Of a DNA stretch of 64,000 bases, positions 28,709 through 37,099 are shown one piece after another. Numbering within the stretch: position 1 is the first letter of the stretch; each line of letters opens with the position of its first letter. Both the position numbers and the translations under genes were made by a program. The notes below the pieces were generated by a model. The model searched no databases and was not told the origin of the DNA. It saw nothing but the letters and a program-made list of their open reading frames with translations. The stretch is from G963665185 sp963665185 (GTDB lineage: Bacteria > Desulfobacterota > Desulfovibrionia > Desulfovibrionales > Desulfovibrionaceae): NCBI GenBank assembly GCA_963665185.2, contig CAXXPO010000021.1, positions 124,001 through 188,000 on the forward strand. The letters run 5' to 3'.

Positions 28709-29782
28709 TTACGACTTGCAGAGGTCGTATTCCTGGGACAGGGATTCGATAAGTTCTTTTACGGACACAATCTTGTTGACCCGGTGGGCATTGTATCCGG
28801 CAAAGACCAGCCCGCGTTCCACCAACCCGCGTTTTGCATTGAGCAGGGCGTTTGAGATGCAGAACGAGATTTTTTTGTATTCGCACCCCTTGATGCAACG
28901 GTAGTGACAGGATTTGGGCTTTTCATGGCCTTCTTCCATGGAAACAAGAAAAGGAGTACGGATGGCCTGCCCCGGCATCCCAACCGGGCTGTGCAGAATT
29001 GCCATGTCCTCTTCCTTGGCATCCAGGTATGCCTGCTTGAATTCGGGAGAGGCATCGCATTCGTTCGTTCCGACAAAGCGCGTTCCCATCTGCACGGCGG
29101 AAGCCCCCATGTCGAGGAACTTCTTGATGTCGCAGCCGTCATAGACTCCACCTGCGGCGATGACCGGAATAGGCTCGCTATCGCTTTTCCAGAACTGTCG
29201 CACAGCGGCAATGACTTCGGGGATTATTTTTTCCAGGGCGAAATGTTCGTCCTTGATCTGTTCGGGCTTGAAACCGAGATGACCGCCGGCTTTTGGGCCT
29301 TCCACGACAATGGCATCAGGGACGCGGTTGTAGCGGGAGATCCATTTTTTGCAGATTATCTGTGCCGCCCTGGCAGAAGAAACGATGGGGGCCAGTTTGG
29401 GGGATTTTGCGCCGTCCAGATATTTGGGCAGGTCCAAGGGCAGTCCTGCTCCTGAAAATATGATATCCGCGCCCTCTTTGACGCTGGTGGTGACCATGTC
29501 GGCAAAGTTGGCCAATGCCACCATGATATTCACACCAAGGATGCCGTCGCTCATTTCCTTGGCTTTGCGGATATGTTTGATGAGGGCACGGTGGTTGGCT
29601 TCTTCCGGCTTGGTGCGGAAGTCAGGCTCTTCATGGCCTATGCCAGCGGTGGCGATCACGCCGATTCCACCGGCGTTGGCCACGGCAGAGGCCAACCCGG
29701 AAAGGGATATCCCTATTCCCATGCCACCTTGGATGATGGGAATGGAAGCTTTCAAGTCACCGATGGAAAATTTCGGCAGCAC
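28709..29782 (-). CDS. Nitronate monooxygenase/FabK-like FMN protein
   Basis: 357 residues, TIM-barrel FMN enzyme. Hallmarks: PIIQGGMGIGISLSGLASAVANAGGIG at the N terminus, VVEGPKAGGHLGF near 165, the phosphate-binding loop IPVIAAGGVYDG near 220 and GASAVQMGTRFVGT near 240. The family covers 2-nitropropane dioxygenases, FabK enoyl reductases and uncharacterised flavoproteins; an alpha-proton abstracting His is not certain. An unusual feature is the C-terminal Cys cluster CHYRCIKGCEYKKISFC (about 300-316), which could bind metal or an Fe-S cluster. Single gene on the minus strand, convergent with the hybrid kinase. Confidence 0.83.
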   Translation of the reverse strand: MLPKFSIGDLKASIPIIQGGMGIGISLSGLASAVANAGGIGVIATAGIGHEEPDFRTKPEEANHRALIKHIRKAKEMSDGILGVNIMVALANFADMVTTSVKEGADIIFSGAGLPLDLPKYLDGAKSPKLAPIVSSARAAQIICKKWISRYNRVPDAIVVEGPKAGGHLGFKPEQIKDEHFALEKIIPEVIAAVRQFWKSDSEPIPVIAAGGVYDGCDIKKFLDMGASAVQMGTRFVGTNECDASPEFKQAYLDAKEEDMAILHSPVGMPGQAIRTPFLVSMEEGHEKPKSCHYRCIKGCEYKKISFCISNALLNAKRGLVERGLVFAGYNAHRVNKIVSVKELIESLSQEYDLCKS

Positions 29783-30213
29783 GTCTATCTCCTTTTCCAG
29801 GTCCCCTCGAGAGAACGGCCTGTTTCAAACATCTTGGATGATGACTAGGCATCTTTGTCCTTGAGTTCGTTTGTGAATATTCCTTGCTGTGGAATGGCCG
29901 GAAGGGAAAAGTGATGTTTTCAATGTTATTGGTTAAGAGTCTGTCAAGTTTAGAGAATTAGCGGTTTAGCTGAATAGCGTCACCATGTCCAGCGGGAATC
30001 TCCTCGGCAGCCTTTGGGAACGTTATTATTTCAGTGCGTTTTTGGAGCGCGTCATGTTTTCATTACGACGTATTTCTTTTATACTTATGTATATGAAGGT
30101 GCAAATCATTTCCAGGCGGAATTTTTTTGGGGGTTATGGGAATATTGCTTTTCCAGTGTCGCTTGTCTGATTCTCCAAATATTTCGACTGGAAGAAACCG
30201 GAGGAAGCCAGCC
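29783..30213. other. 431-bp intergenic region between divergent genes
   Basis: AT-richer than its surroundings and must carry promoters for the minus-strand flavoprotein and the plus-strand hsp20-lon unit. A TTGACA hexamer lies on the minus strand at 29942-29947, with a weak ATTGAA 17 bases downstream. A TATACT hexamer is on plus at 30080-30085. No clear sigma-32 or CIRCE element was found. No gene is supported. Confidence 0.45.
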
Positions 30214-30636
30214 ATGCCCGACCTCATGCTCTGGAAAGACCGGGAAATAAAAAGGCTCAAAGACGAGCTGGAACGCGCCTTTTCGCTCGTCTGCGAGGGA
30301 CTCAATTGCCCGGATTTCAAAACCGCGGCCCATCCGCTTCAAGGTGCTTTGCACGAAAGCTCCGAAGCCATTTTTTTTGACGGAGTCATCACCGGATACA
30401 GGGTGGAGGACATCAATGTGGAAATTTCAGAGGACAGCCTCGTCATTGCCGGATGCAAGCGTGAAGATTTCTGCGACGCCGAGTATGCGCTTTCTGGAAC
30501 GTTTCGCACCAGCTACGCCCTGCCCGGGAAAATAGTGCCTGAACAAAGCGTGGCCCGGTACAGGAAGGGACGGCTTTTCGTGACCATGCCCCGTAAGCGT
30601 CCGGGCTTTCATAAAATGCGTATCGAGCAGGAATAA
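30214..30636 (+). CDS. Small heat-shock protein, Hsp20/alpha-crystallin family
   Basis: 140 residues. An N-terminal helix (DREIKRLKDELERAFSLV) precedes an alpha-crystallin-like beta domain: VEDINVEISEDSLVIAGCKRED, then YALSGTFRTSYALPGKIVPEQSVARYRKGRLFVTMPR. The usual C-terminal I-x-I/V anchor is weak (MRIEQE), so oligomer type is uncertain. Start ATG 30214 follows GGAGG. It lies 45 bp before the Lon-like protease, and the pairing suggests a stress operon joining holdase and protease. Family assignment rests on the domain pattern rather than strict motif matches. Confidence 0.75.
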   Translation: MPDLMLWKDREIKRLKDELERAFSLVCEGLNCPDFKTAAHPLQGALHESSEAIFFDGVITGYRVEDINVEISEDSLVIAGCKREDFCDAEYALSGTFRTSYALPGKIVPEQSVARYRKGRLFVTMPRKRPGFHKMRIEQE

Positions 30637-30681
30637 ACGTTTTTTCACACGATCCTACTACACGCCTGCAAGGGGGATGTG

Positions 30682-33120
30682 ATGACCATCGATATTTCCA
30701 CGTACAAAGTTGCTCTTGAAGATCTGCGCTGGCGGTTGGACCAGTCCAAGCTGCCCTTTGAAAACACCGACGAACTCAAGCCGCTCACGGACATCATCGG
30801 CCAGGAAAGAGGTGTTGAGGCCTTCCGCTTCGGTATGGGCATGAACAAGACCGGATACAACGTCTTTGTCACAGGCTCGCCCGGTTCAGGCCGGCTTGCC
30901 ACGGTCCGCAAGCTCCTCAGGGAAATTTCCGCTCGGGAAAAGGCACCGGACGATCTCTGCTACGTCAATAATTTCAAGGATGCGGAAGCACCCATCCTTT
31001 TGGTTTTCAAGGCAGGAATGGGGGAAACCTTCCGCAAGGACGTGTTGGAGTTCCTGGAAACGCTGCAACGCGAGGTCCCACAGCTTTTCGAAAGTCCGGA
31101 ATATGTGGCCCGCAAAGGCGAGCTGATAGAAGCGCACGAGAAAAAGACCCGTGAATTCTTCAAATCCCTGGAAGACAAGGTCAAGGAATCCGGATTTGCC
31201 CTGGTTCAGATCCAGACCGGGGGCGGTTCGCGTCCCGAACTCATGCCCCTGGTGGACGAAAAGCCCGTGCCCATGCTCGAGCTGGAGGAGCTGACCAACA
31301 AGGGGCGTTATCCCCGGGACGAGTTCACCTCGCTCCAGAACCACTACGGTACGCTGAAAAAGGAAATCGACCAGATATTTCTGGAAATCCGCGACCTGCA
31401 ACGCAAGCTCAAGGAAAAGGGGAGGGACATGGACAAGGTCATGTTCCGCACCACGGCCAGGGAACGCCTTGATCCGCTCCTGGAAAAATACAAGGGCAAA
31501 CCCGCCGACTACCTGGAAGCCATGCTCGAAGACATGTCCCAGAATCTGGAAATTTTCAGTCCGCAGGGATCCGTGCCGGGGATGCCTCCGGGATTCGTGA
31601 TGCCCAGGGGCGACCAGTTTCAGCCCTACAAGGTCAATGTCCTGGTGGACAATGCCGAGCAGAAAAGCCCTCCGGTGATCATCGAGTCCTACCCAACCTA
31701 CCGCAACCTCTTCGGCAGCATCGAGCGGGTCGTGGACCGTTCCGGGGTATGGCGCACCGACTTCAGCAAAATCAAGGCCGGGTCGTTTCTCAAGGCCAAT
31801 GGCGGCTATCTGGTCATCAATCTTATGGACGCCCTGACCGAACCCGGAGTCTGGCCCGCGCTCAAGCGTGCGCTCAAGACCTCCAGCATGGAAATACAGA
31901 CCTTCGACCCCATGTACTGGTTCACCTCCACCGGGCTGAAACCCGAACCCATCGACATCGACGTCAAGGTCGTGGTCTTGTCCGATGTCCGCATTTACTC
32001 CCTGCTGCGCCATTACGACGAAGATTTTCCAAAGATATTCAAGGTCCGGGCCGATTTTGACACCAGCATGGACAAGAACGACGAGAGCGTCATAAAGTTC
32101 GCGGAATTCATTCGTTCCACCACCAAGGAGGAGAATCTTCTGCCTCTGGACCGTTCCGGGCTGGCGGCCATGGTCGAGAATTCGGTGCGCATGGCAGGCA
32201 GACAGGAAAAACTCTCCACCCGTTTTCCGGAAATAACCGACCTGCTCTGCGAAGCCGACTTCCGTGCCCGTGAAGTCGGGGCCGAGGTCATTACCGGCGA
32301 GCACGTCAATACCGCCCTGGAGGCCCGCATCCATCGTTCCAACCTGGTCGAGGAAAAGATCCAGGAGATGATCGACCGGGGCAGCATATTCATCGATACC
32401 GACGGTGCACAGCCAGGTCAGATCAACGGTTTGGCCGTCTACGGCATGGGCGACTACTCGTTCGGCAAGCCCAGCCGCATCACCGCCACCATCTCCATGG
32501 GCAAGGAAGGCGTCATCAACATTGAGCGCGAAGCCGAAATGTCCGGCAGCATCCACAACAAGGGCGTGCTCATCCTTGGCGGTTTTTTGCGCCGCATGTT
32601 TGCCCAGGACAAGCCCTTGGCCGTGTCCGCTTCCATTGCCTTCGAACAATCCTACGGGGGCATAGACGGCGACAGTGCCTCAAGTACGGAAATTTACGCG
32701 CTGCTCTCCTCCATCGCCAACATCCCTCTGCGCCAGGACGTGGCCGTGACCGGATCGGTCAACCAGAAAGGACAGGTTCAGCCCATCGGCGGGGTCAACC
32801 AGAAGATCGAAGGCTTTTATCTGTGCTGCAAACATGCCGGACTTACTGGTAAACAGGGCGTTATGATTCCCAAAGCCAACGTCAAGGACATGATGCTCAA
32901 GGATGAAGTCGTGGAAGCCATCCGACAGGGACGATTTTCCGTCTGGGCCGTGGAAAACATTGACCAGGGCCTGGAGATCCTTACGGGCATGCCAGCGGGC
33001 AGGCGTGACGAAAATAATCAATATCCTGCGGCTTCGGTTTACGGCATGGCCGACGCCAAGCTGCGCGAACTCGCGGAAGGACTCGTCGCCTTTGGCAAGA
33101 CCGGCAAGGAAGACGAATAG
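30682..33120 (+). CDS. Lon-like AAA+ protease (LonB/AAA_32 type)
   Basis: 812 residues. The N-terminal AAA region has a degenerate P-loop, GSPGSGRLATV near residue 72, where the usual GK(S/T) is GRL. A long helical insert follows (about 150-310). A second AAA part has GGYLVINLMDAL and SDVRIYSLLRHYDEDF. The C-terminal Lon protease domain has Ser665 in DGDSASSTE and Lys708 in GVNQKIEG, 43 apart as in Lon. This is the family of ATP-binding Lon-type proteases found next to, but distinct from, classical Lon. ATG 30682 follows AGGGGG; GTG 30679 would add one residue. Downstream of hsp20 in the same operon. Confidence 0.9.
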   Translation: MTIDISTYKVALEDLRWRLDQSKLPFENTDELKPLTDIIGQERGVEAFRFGMGMNKTGYNVFVTGSPGSGRLATVRKLLREISAREKAPDDLCYVNNFKDAEAPILLVFKAGMGETFRKDVLEFLETLQREVPQLFESPEYVARKGELIEAHEKKTREFFKSLEDKVKESGFALVQIQTGGGSRPELMPLVDEKPVPMLELEELTNKGRYPRDEFTSLQNHYGTLKKEIDQIFLEIRDLQRKLKEKGRDMDKVMFRTTARERLDPLLEKYKGKPADYLEAMLEDMSQNLEIFSPQGSVPGMPPGFVMPRGDQFQPYKVNVLVDNAEQKSPPVIIESYPTYRNLFGSIERVVDRSGVWRTDFSKIKAGSFLKANGGYLVINLMDALTEPGVWPALKRALKTSSMEIQTFDPMYWFTSTGLKPEPIDIDVKVVVLSDVRIYSLLRHYDEDFPKIFKVRADFDTSMDKNDESVIKFAEFIRSTTKEENLLPLDRSGLAAMVENSVRMAGRQEKLSTRFPEITDLLCEADFRAREVGAEVITGEHVNTALEARIHRSNLVEEKIQEMIDRGSIFIDTDGAQPGQINGLAVYGMGDYSFGKPSRITATISMGKEGVINIEREAEMSGSIHNKGVLILGGFLRRMFAQDKPLAVSASIAFEQSYGGIDGDSASSTEIYALLSSIANIPLRQDVAVTGSVNQKGQVQPIGGVNQKIEGFYLCCKHAGLTGKQGVMIPKANVKDMMLKDEVVEAIRQGRFSVWAVENIDQGLEILTGMPAGRRDENNQYPAASVYGMADAKLRELAEGLVAFGKTGKEDE

Positions 33121-33200
33121 AAGGGGGCACGGGGAGAGGGGAAGAACGACAGGCGGGGAAAGACCTGGAGACGGGAAGAGAAGAGTGTCGAAAGGCAGGT

Positions 33201-33258
33201 GGGGAAGGAAAAGCCTTTTTATGAAAAGGGTTTTCCCTCCCCAACGTCTCCTTTTTTT
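33201..33258 (+). terminator. Long hairpin after the Lon-like gene, probable terminator
   Basis: Imperfect inverted repeat of about 18 bp (33201-33242), purine-rich on the left arm and pyrimidine-rich on the right, with seven T at 33252-33258. The surrounding 33121-33433 gap is a purine-rich, low-complexity stretch without a gene. Confidence 0.55.
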
Positions 33259-33433
33259 CCCAAAAACTTTATCGCGGAAGGGAGCGTAATTTACCAGGCA
33301 TTTCTTTCAAAAACATCCAGAAAGGATGGTCGGTGCGGAGCTTGGCAGGGCGAACAGGTCCAAGCTCCTGCCGAGCCGTTTAAGGCATGGGAAAGGAGTT
33401 TGCAGGCCTGCTGCCTGGAATCTGCCTTGCAAA

Positions 33434-33832
33434 TCATTTTTTTTCATCCCACTGGATGAACTCCAGCACATTGCCATCCGGGTCGGGAAAATAGATCCAG
33501 CGGGCATGTCCTGGAATGTGCTGCATGGGTTTGATGAGCGGGATTTTTTTTTCCTTGAGCATGGACAGGATGGTGTCCATGTCGTTGGTGGAAAAGCAGA
33601 TATGGGGAGAATTCAGCGGATTTGGATGTTGATTGATGGTTCGCCCGTTCTGCCGGTCCGTATCGCAGAGGAGTTCCAGAGTGCAGCCGTCCAGTTGGAG
33701 AAAAGCGCAATCCTCGTGAACTTCTTCGTGGGTCTCCCGGGAAATGAGTTCCAACCCCAGGGTCTTTTGATAGAATTCTATTGCCCGGTCCATGTCCAGG
33801 ACTTCAAAGGCAAAATGGTCAACCTTGAGCAT
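33434..33832 (-). CDS. Glyoxalase/VOC-fold protein
   Basis: 132 residues, one VOC unit of two beta-alpha-beta-beta-beta modules. Metal-site pattern: His in MLKVDHFAFEVLD (His6), Glu in GCTLELLC, His in SPHICFST and Glu in GNVLEFIQW. This resembles lactoylglutathione lyase or methylmalonyl-CoA epimerase relatives; substrate unknown. Start ATG 33832 has GGAGG ending five bases upstream; that site sits inside the end of a 40-codon open frame whose TGA is one base from this ATG. A 63-base perfect palindrome lies 30 bp upstream. Confidence 0.85.
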   Translation of the reverse strand: MLKVDHFAFEVLDMDRAIEFYQKTLGLELISRETHEEVHEDCAFLQLDGCTLELLCDTDRQNGRTINQHPNPLNSPHICFSTNDMDTILSMLKEKKIPLIKPMQHIPGHARWIYFPDPDGNVLEFIQWDEKK

Positions 33833-33833
33833 A

Positions 33834-33956
33834 TCATCCTCCATTGGAAATGTTTTTTGTTGCTGCTTCAAGATCTTCCGCCCTTGCGGCCAAAGGCCGC
33901 AAGGGCGGAAGATCTTGAAGCAGCTCGAAGGAGGCAGAGGCCATGATGTTTTCCAT
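33834..33956 (-). CDS. Possible 40-codon leader or remnant ORF spanning the palindrome
   Basis: Begins MENIMASASFELLQDLPPL and ends TKNISNGG, stopping one base before the VOC start codon, so its last codons contain the VOC ribosome site. Codon choice is GC-ending as in real genes, and the same frame stays open upstream to beyond the stop of the Pta-like gene (34014). It may be a leader peptide, the tail of the upstream gene reached by a frameshift, or chance openness in GC-rich DNA. No clear ribosome site precedes ATG 33956. Confidence 0.3.
   Translation of the reverse strand: MENIMASASFELLQDLPPLRPLAARAEDLEAATKNISNGG
33862..33924. repeat. 63-bp perfect palindrome (30-bp arms, 3-base loop)
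   Basis: Arms 33862-33891 and 33895-33924 are exact reverse complements over all 30 bases, separated by AAA. It lies between the Pta-like gene and the VOC gene, both on minus. There is no T-run on either side, so it does not look like an ordinary intrinsic terminator. As RNA it would form an extremely stable hairpin just upstream of the VOC ribosome site. Confidence 0.95.
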
Positions 33957-34011
33957 CGGAGCGTAGCGCCCCTGATGAAAATATTCCAGCGACCAGGCCG
34001 TATGGCTCCCG

Positions 34012-35073
34012 TTACACGCCCAACTGCTTACGAATATATTCCAGGTCTATCTGTTCTGTGACCACCTGTGCGCCCTGTTTGATTTTGACGGCGTCGCGGA
34101 ATTTGTGCCGCGTGAGCAGGTTTTCCATTTTTTTGGCCACGGAGTAGGTGTCTTCGCGTACGATGACGATGGGTATTTCCAGCACTTCGGAGCGGGTGAG
34201 AATGATGTCGTTTGGGTAGAGGTTGCCGGTCAGGATGATGCAGGGGCAACCGCCTTCCAAGGCGACGAGCTGCACGTCCGAACGGTCGCCGCCCACGATG
34301 ATGGCGGAGTTCTTATGCTTTTTGAAGTGGGTGAGGAAGTTTTCCACCTGCATTGTGCCGATGAGAAAGTTTTCCACGACCCTGTCGGACTTGCCGTGCG
34401 CGGAAATGACTTTGCCGTTGAGGCGTTCCGCCAGGTCGGAAACCTTGATGGCGCCAAGAAGAGGGTCCTTGGGGATAACGCCCAGTACCTTGACCCCGGA
34501 GCGTTCCAGAAAGGGCAGCAGCAGGTTGTTGAGTTCTTCCATGTAGGCGGGGGGAACGTCGTTGAGCACCACGCCGATGAGGTTTTCGCCCAGTGCTTCA
34601 CGCATCACGGCCAAGTAGTCGTATTTGAGTTCGCGGTCGAAGCGGTCGATGATGACGCACTTGCAGTTCAGTTCGCGGACCACGCTTACTCCGTCCACGC
34701 CGCAGTACTTGCCCGAGTACATGCTGCCCGATCCGGCAATGAGGGTGACGTCGCGGTTTGTGCTGATCTGCTGGTAGGATTTTTTGACCTGCTGCATCAG
34801 ATCCTGGCATTGGCCGCTGAAGGCTCTTGTCTTGAAGTCCTGCGTCACCAGAACAGGCGTCACCAGGGACGGATCTTGTTCCAGACCGAGGATTTCCTGC
34901 ATGAAATAGGCGTCTTCGTCGCCCATTTTCCCGTCGCGTTCAATGGGCAGGGCACCCACGGGCTTGCAGTAGCCCACATTGACGTTGTTTTTTTGCAGCC
35001 AGAGGCCGATGCCCAGGGCGATCATGTTTTTGCCGGAATAGCCTGCGGTGGAACCAATATAAAGCCCAGACAT
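34012..35073 (-). CDS. Phosphotransacetylase-like protein (AAA_26 plus DRTGG domain)
   Basis: 353 residues. The N-terminal half resembles dethiobiotin-synthetase-type P-loop proteins (MSGLYIGSTAGYSGKNMIALGIGLWL, with a GYSGKN loop; GSGSMYSGKYCGVDG near 135). The C-terminal half (about 215-330) is a DRTGG module (VENFLIGTMQVENFLTHFKKHKNSAIIVGGDRSDVQLVALEG). This is the N-terminal architecture of long Pta enzymes without the acetyltransferase domain, so it may sense acetyl-CoA or nucleotide state rather than make acetyl phosphate. Start ATG 35073 follows GGAGGG. Downstream on the same strand come the palindrome and the VOC gene. Confidence 0.83.
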   Translation of the reverse strand: MSGLYIGSTAGYSGKNMIALGIGLWLQKNNVNVGYCKPVGALPIERDGKMGDEDAYFMQEILGLEQDPSLVTPVLVTQDFKTRAFSGQCQDLMQQVKKSYQQISTNRDVTLIAGSGSMYSGKYCGVDGVSVVRELNCKCVIIDRFDRELKYDYLAVMREALGENLIGVVLNDVPPAYMEELNNLLLPFLERSGVKVLGVIPKDPLLGAIKVSDLAERLNGKVISAHGKSDRVVENFLIGTMQVENFLTHFKKHKNSAIIVGGDRSDVQLVALEGGCPCIILTGNLYPNDIILTRSEVLEIPIVIVREDTYSVAKKMENLLTRHKFRDAVKIKQGAQVVTEQIDLEYIRKQLGV

Positions 35074-35174
35074 CGCACCCTCCAGAAAGTTGTTTGCGTT
35101 CCGTTCTATATATTGGTTGGGGATTTTTTTCAATGCGCAGCCTGCTTGCAATTCCTGAAAGATTCCGTGCCGGA

Positions 35175-35603
35175 TTATTCGAGATTCTTCGGCATTTTCT
35201 CAATAAAATTGCGGATGGCGTCGCGTACTGCCCGGTAGTGGACCATGGCATCTTCTTCGTTGGTTGCACCCTTGGCAAGCTGCGGCGGATCATCGAATCC
35301 GGCGTGGATGCGTTTGGCCTGACCGGGGAAAAAGGGACAGTTTTCATTGGCATGTCCGCATAGGGTGATGATGACGTCGAACTCCCGTGTGGGCAAATCA
35401 TCGACGATTTTCGACGTATGGTGGGATATGTCCACTCCTGATTCGGCCATGGCTTTTATGGCCAGCGGATTCATGCCGTGCCGCTCCACACCTGCGCTGT
35501 AGGCGTCGATGATGTCGGACCTGAGGGCCTTGGCAAATCCTTCGGCCATTTGGCTGCGGCAGGAGTTGCCGGTGCAGAGAAAAAGGACTTTTTTACGAAT
35601 CAT
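35175..35603 (-). CDS. arsC: Arsenate reductase, thioredoxin-coupled (ArsC)
   Basis: 142 residues, low-molecular-weight phosphatase fold. P-loop CTGNSCRS with Cys10 and Arg16, plus redox Cys82 and Cys89 in ITLCGHANENC, the same positions as in the Staphylococcus/Bacillus thioredoxin-type ArsC. It reduces arsenate to arsenite via a Cys10-Cys82-Cys89 relay. The conserved DPP motif (GFDDPPQ) is present. No arsenite pump or ArsR is adjacent; an AraC-type gene lies divergently 558 bp away. Start ATG 35603 follows AGGAGA. Confidence 0.92.
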   Translation of the reverse strand: MIRKKVLFLCTGNSCRSQMAEGFAKALRSDIIDAYSAGVERHGMNPLAIKAMAESGVDISHHTSKIVDDLPTREFDVIITLCGHANENCPFFPGQAKRIHAGFDDPPQLAKGATNEEDAMVHYRAVRDAIRNFIEKMPKNLE

Positions 35604-36161
35604 ATTATTCTCCTGTTCTGGTCGGCAGAACGTTTAATGCTTTGGGCCAGCCCGACGCACCGGCCACAGCGAAAAACCGTCGGTCGTCTTGGCTGTTCCT
35701 TCAGCGCCCGGGGAGGGCATGGAGAAAACTCCGGTATGGCCATTTGGGGGGAAACTGCCCAGAAAGGGGGGGGCAAGCTTCTATTTGATCCGGCCGGCCC
35801 GTTTTCATCCGCGACGCCCCCGGCGTTTCCAATCACTCATGTCGGAAACTGTGGATATGACGCTGTCCAGGAATTTTGCAGGTCGCATGTGCATTTTTTC
35901 CATTGTGCAGGGAATCGGCAAAACATGCCCGCCGGGATGGCCAGGCGCTTTGAAAATCCCGGTCAAAGAGGCTACAGGTCGGTTCCCGGCATGGCCCTCT
36001 TTTCACTTGGCAATATAGCCAAGCGTTTGGGGGGTGTCAACAGCAACTGTACAAAATGTCCCCAAGACAATAGATTTTGCGGACGAAATGTCCTTTGGGG
36101 ACTTTGGGAATACGAACCTCGTTTTCATATTGGTGACAGCCTGGGACGTTACGGAAAAAGC
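35604..36161. other. 558-bp intergenic region with inverted repeats upstream of the AraC gene
   Basis: No supported gene. It holds an 8-bp inverted repeat GTCCCCAA (36058-36065) / TTGGGGAC (36095-36102) about 60 bp before the AraC start, and a 6-bp hairpin CTTGGC/GCCAAG at 36006-36023. Both are candidates for operator or leader structure; no protein remnant was seen in either strand. Confidence 0.5.
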
Positions 36162-37022
36162 ATGGGAAAGAAACCTGCCAACAACAGTGTGCGCTTCTGG
36201 CGTGATCCGGATATGCCGGGCCTGGAGGTCCGCGTTTCCAGTTATCGTGAGGAGGCGTTTCGCAAACACATGCACCGTGCCTATTCCATAGGTCTGATCG
36301 AAGCCGGACGCACGGTTTTTTACCTGGAAGGGGAAACTTTTTCAGCCGAGGCCGGACAGATGGTGTTCTTTCAGCCCGAAGCCGTGCATGCCTGCAATCC
36401 GGATTCAGGTTTTGCCCTGACCTACACCATGTTTTATGTGGACGAATGGCTGATGTCGGAAATTGCATTGGAGGTCTGCGGCATGCAGGCGAAACGTCCG
36501 GTTTTTGCATCTTCCGTGGTGGAGGACGAGGAACTTTTTGTCCTATGGCGTGCGTTGCATGATGGTATTGAGCAGGGGGCGGAAAGACTGGAAAGGCAGT
36601 CCCTCATGATTCAGGCCATGGGGCAGGCATTGGCGCGATACGCACGACTTGGAAGGCATTCCTCTGGCATGGGAAGAAACAGGCCCGAAACGGATTGTAT
36701 TGAAGACGTCCGTGTTTTTCTTGCGGAAAACATGTGTCGCAAGGTCTGTCTGGAGGAACTCGCCCATGTTGCCGGTATGAGCCGCTACCATCTTCTCCGG
36801 GTGTTTCAGGACCAGATGGGGCTTCCTCCCCATGCGTATCAGGCCCAATTGCGGGTCAACCAGGGCAGGGTCCTGCTGGCGGGAGGGATGCCCATCGTCC
36901 AGGTGGCGGCGGAGCTTGGTTTTACAGACCAAAGTCATTTTTCCCGCGTGTTCAAACAGTTCACTGCCGCGACTCCCCGGCAATATCAGGATTCTCTCAA
37001 TTCGGCCCCGGGGAACATGTAA
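36162..37022 (+). CDS. AraC-family transcriptional regulator
   Basis: 286 residues. An N-terminal cupin-like ligand domain (about 15-140: HMHRAYSIGLIEAGRTVFYLEGETFSA, GQMVFFQPEAVHACNP) is followed by two HTH motifs at the C terminus (LEELAHVAGMSRYHLLRVFQDQMGLPPHAYQ and PIVQVAAELGFTDQSHFSRVFKQFTAATPRQY). The ligand is unknown. Start ATG 36162 is weakly supported (GGAAA upstream). The next gene, a proline-dehydrogenase-like protein, starts 77 bp downstream on the same strand, and DUF2000 follows; either could be its target. Confidence 0.9.
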   Translation: MGKKPANNSVRFWRDPDMPGLEVRVSSYREEAFRKHMHRAYSIGLIEAGRTVFYLEGETFSAEAGQMVFFQPEAVHACNPDSGFALTYTMFYVDEWLMSEIALEVCGMQAKRPVFASSVVEDEELFVLWRALHDGIEQGAERLERQSLMIQAMGQALARYARLGRHSSGMGRNRPETDCIEDVRVFLAENMCRKVCLEELAHVAGMSRYHLLRVFQDQMGLPPHAYQAQLRVNQGRVLLAGGMPIVQVAAELGFTDQSHFSRVFKQFTAATPRQYQDSLNSAPGNM

Positions 37023-37099
37023 GCCTTCACCGCAATTTCATACCATACATCCCCGCAGACTCGCGATAAAGGAAGCCCCCTGAACCAAGGAGGGTCGAC

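Noticed and set aside
33862..33924. The palindrome as an intrinsic terminator of the Pta-like gene
   Set aside because: There is no T-run after the stem on the minus strand (AACAAAAAACA follows), and the arms are far longer than needed.
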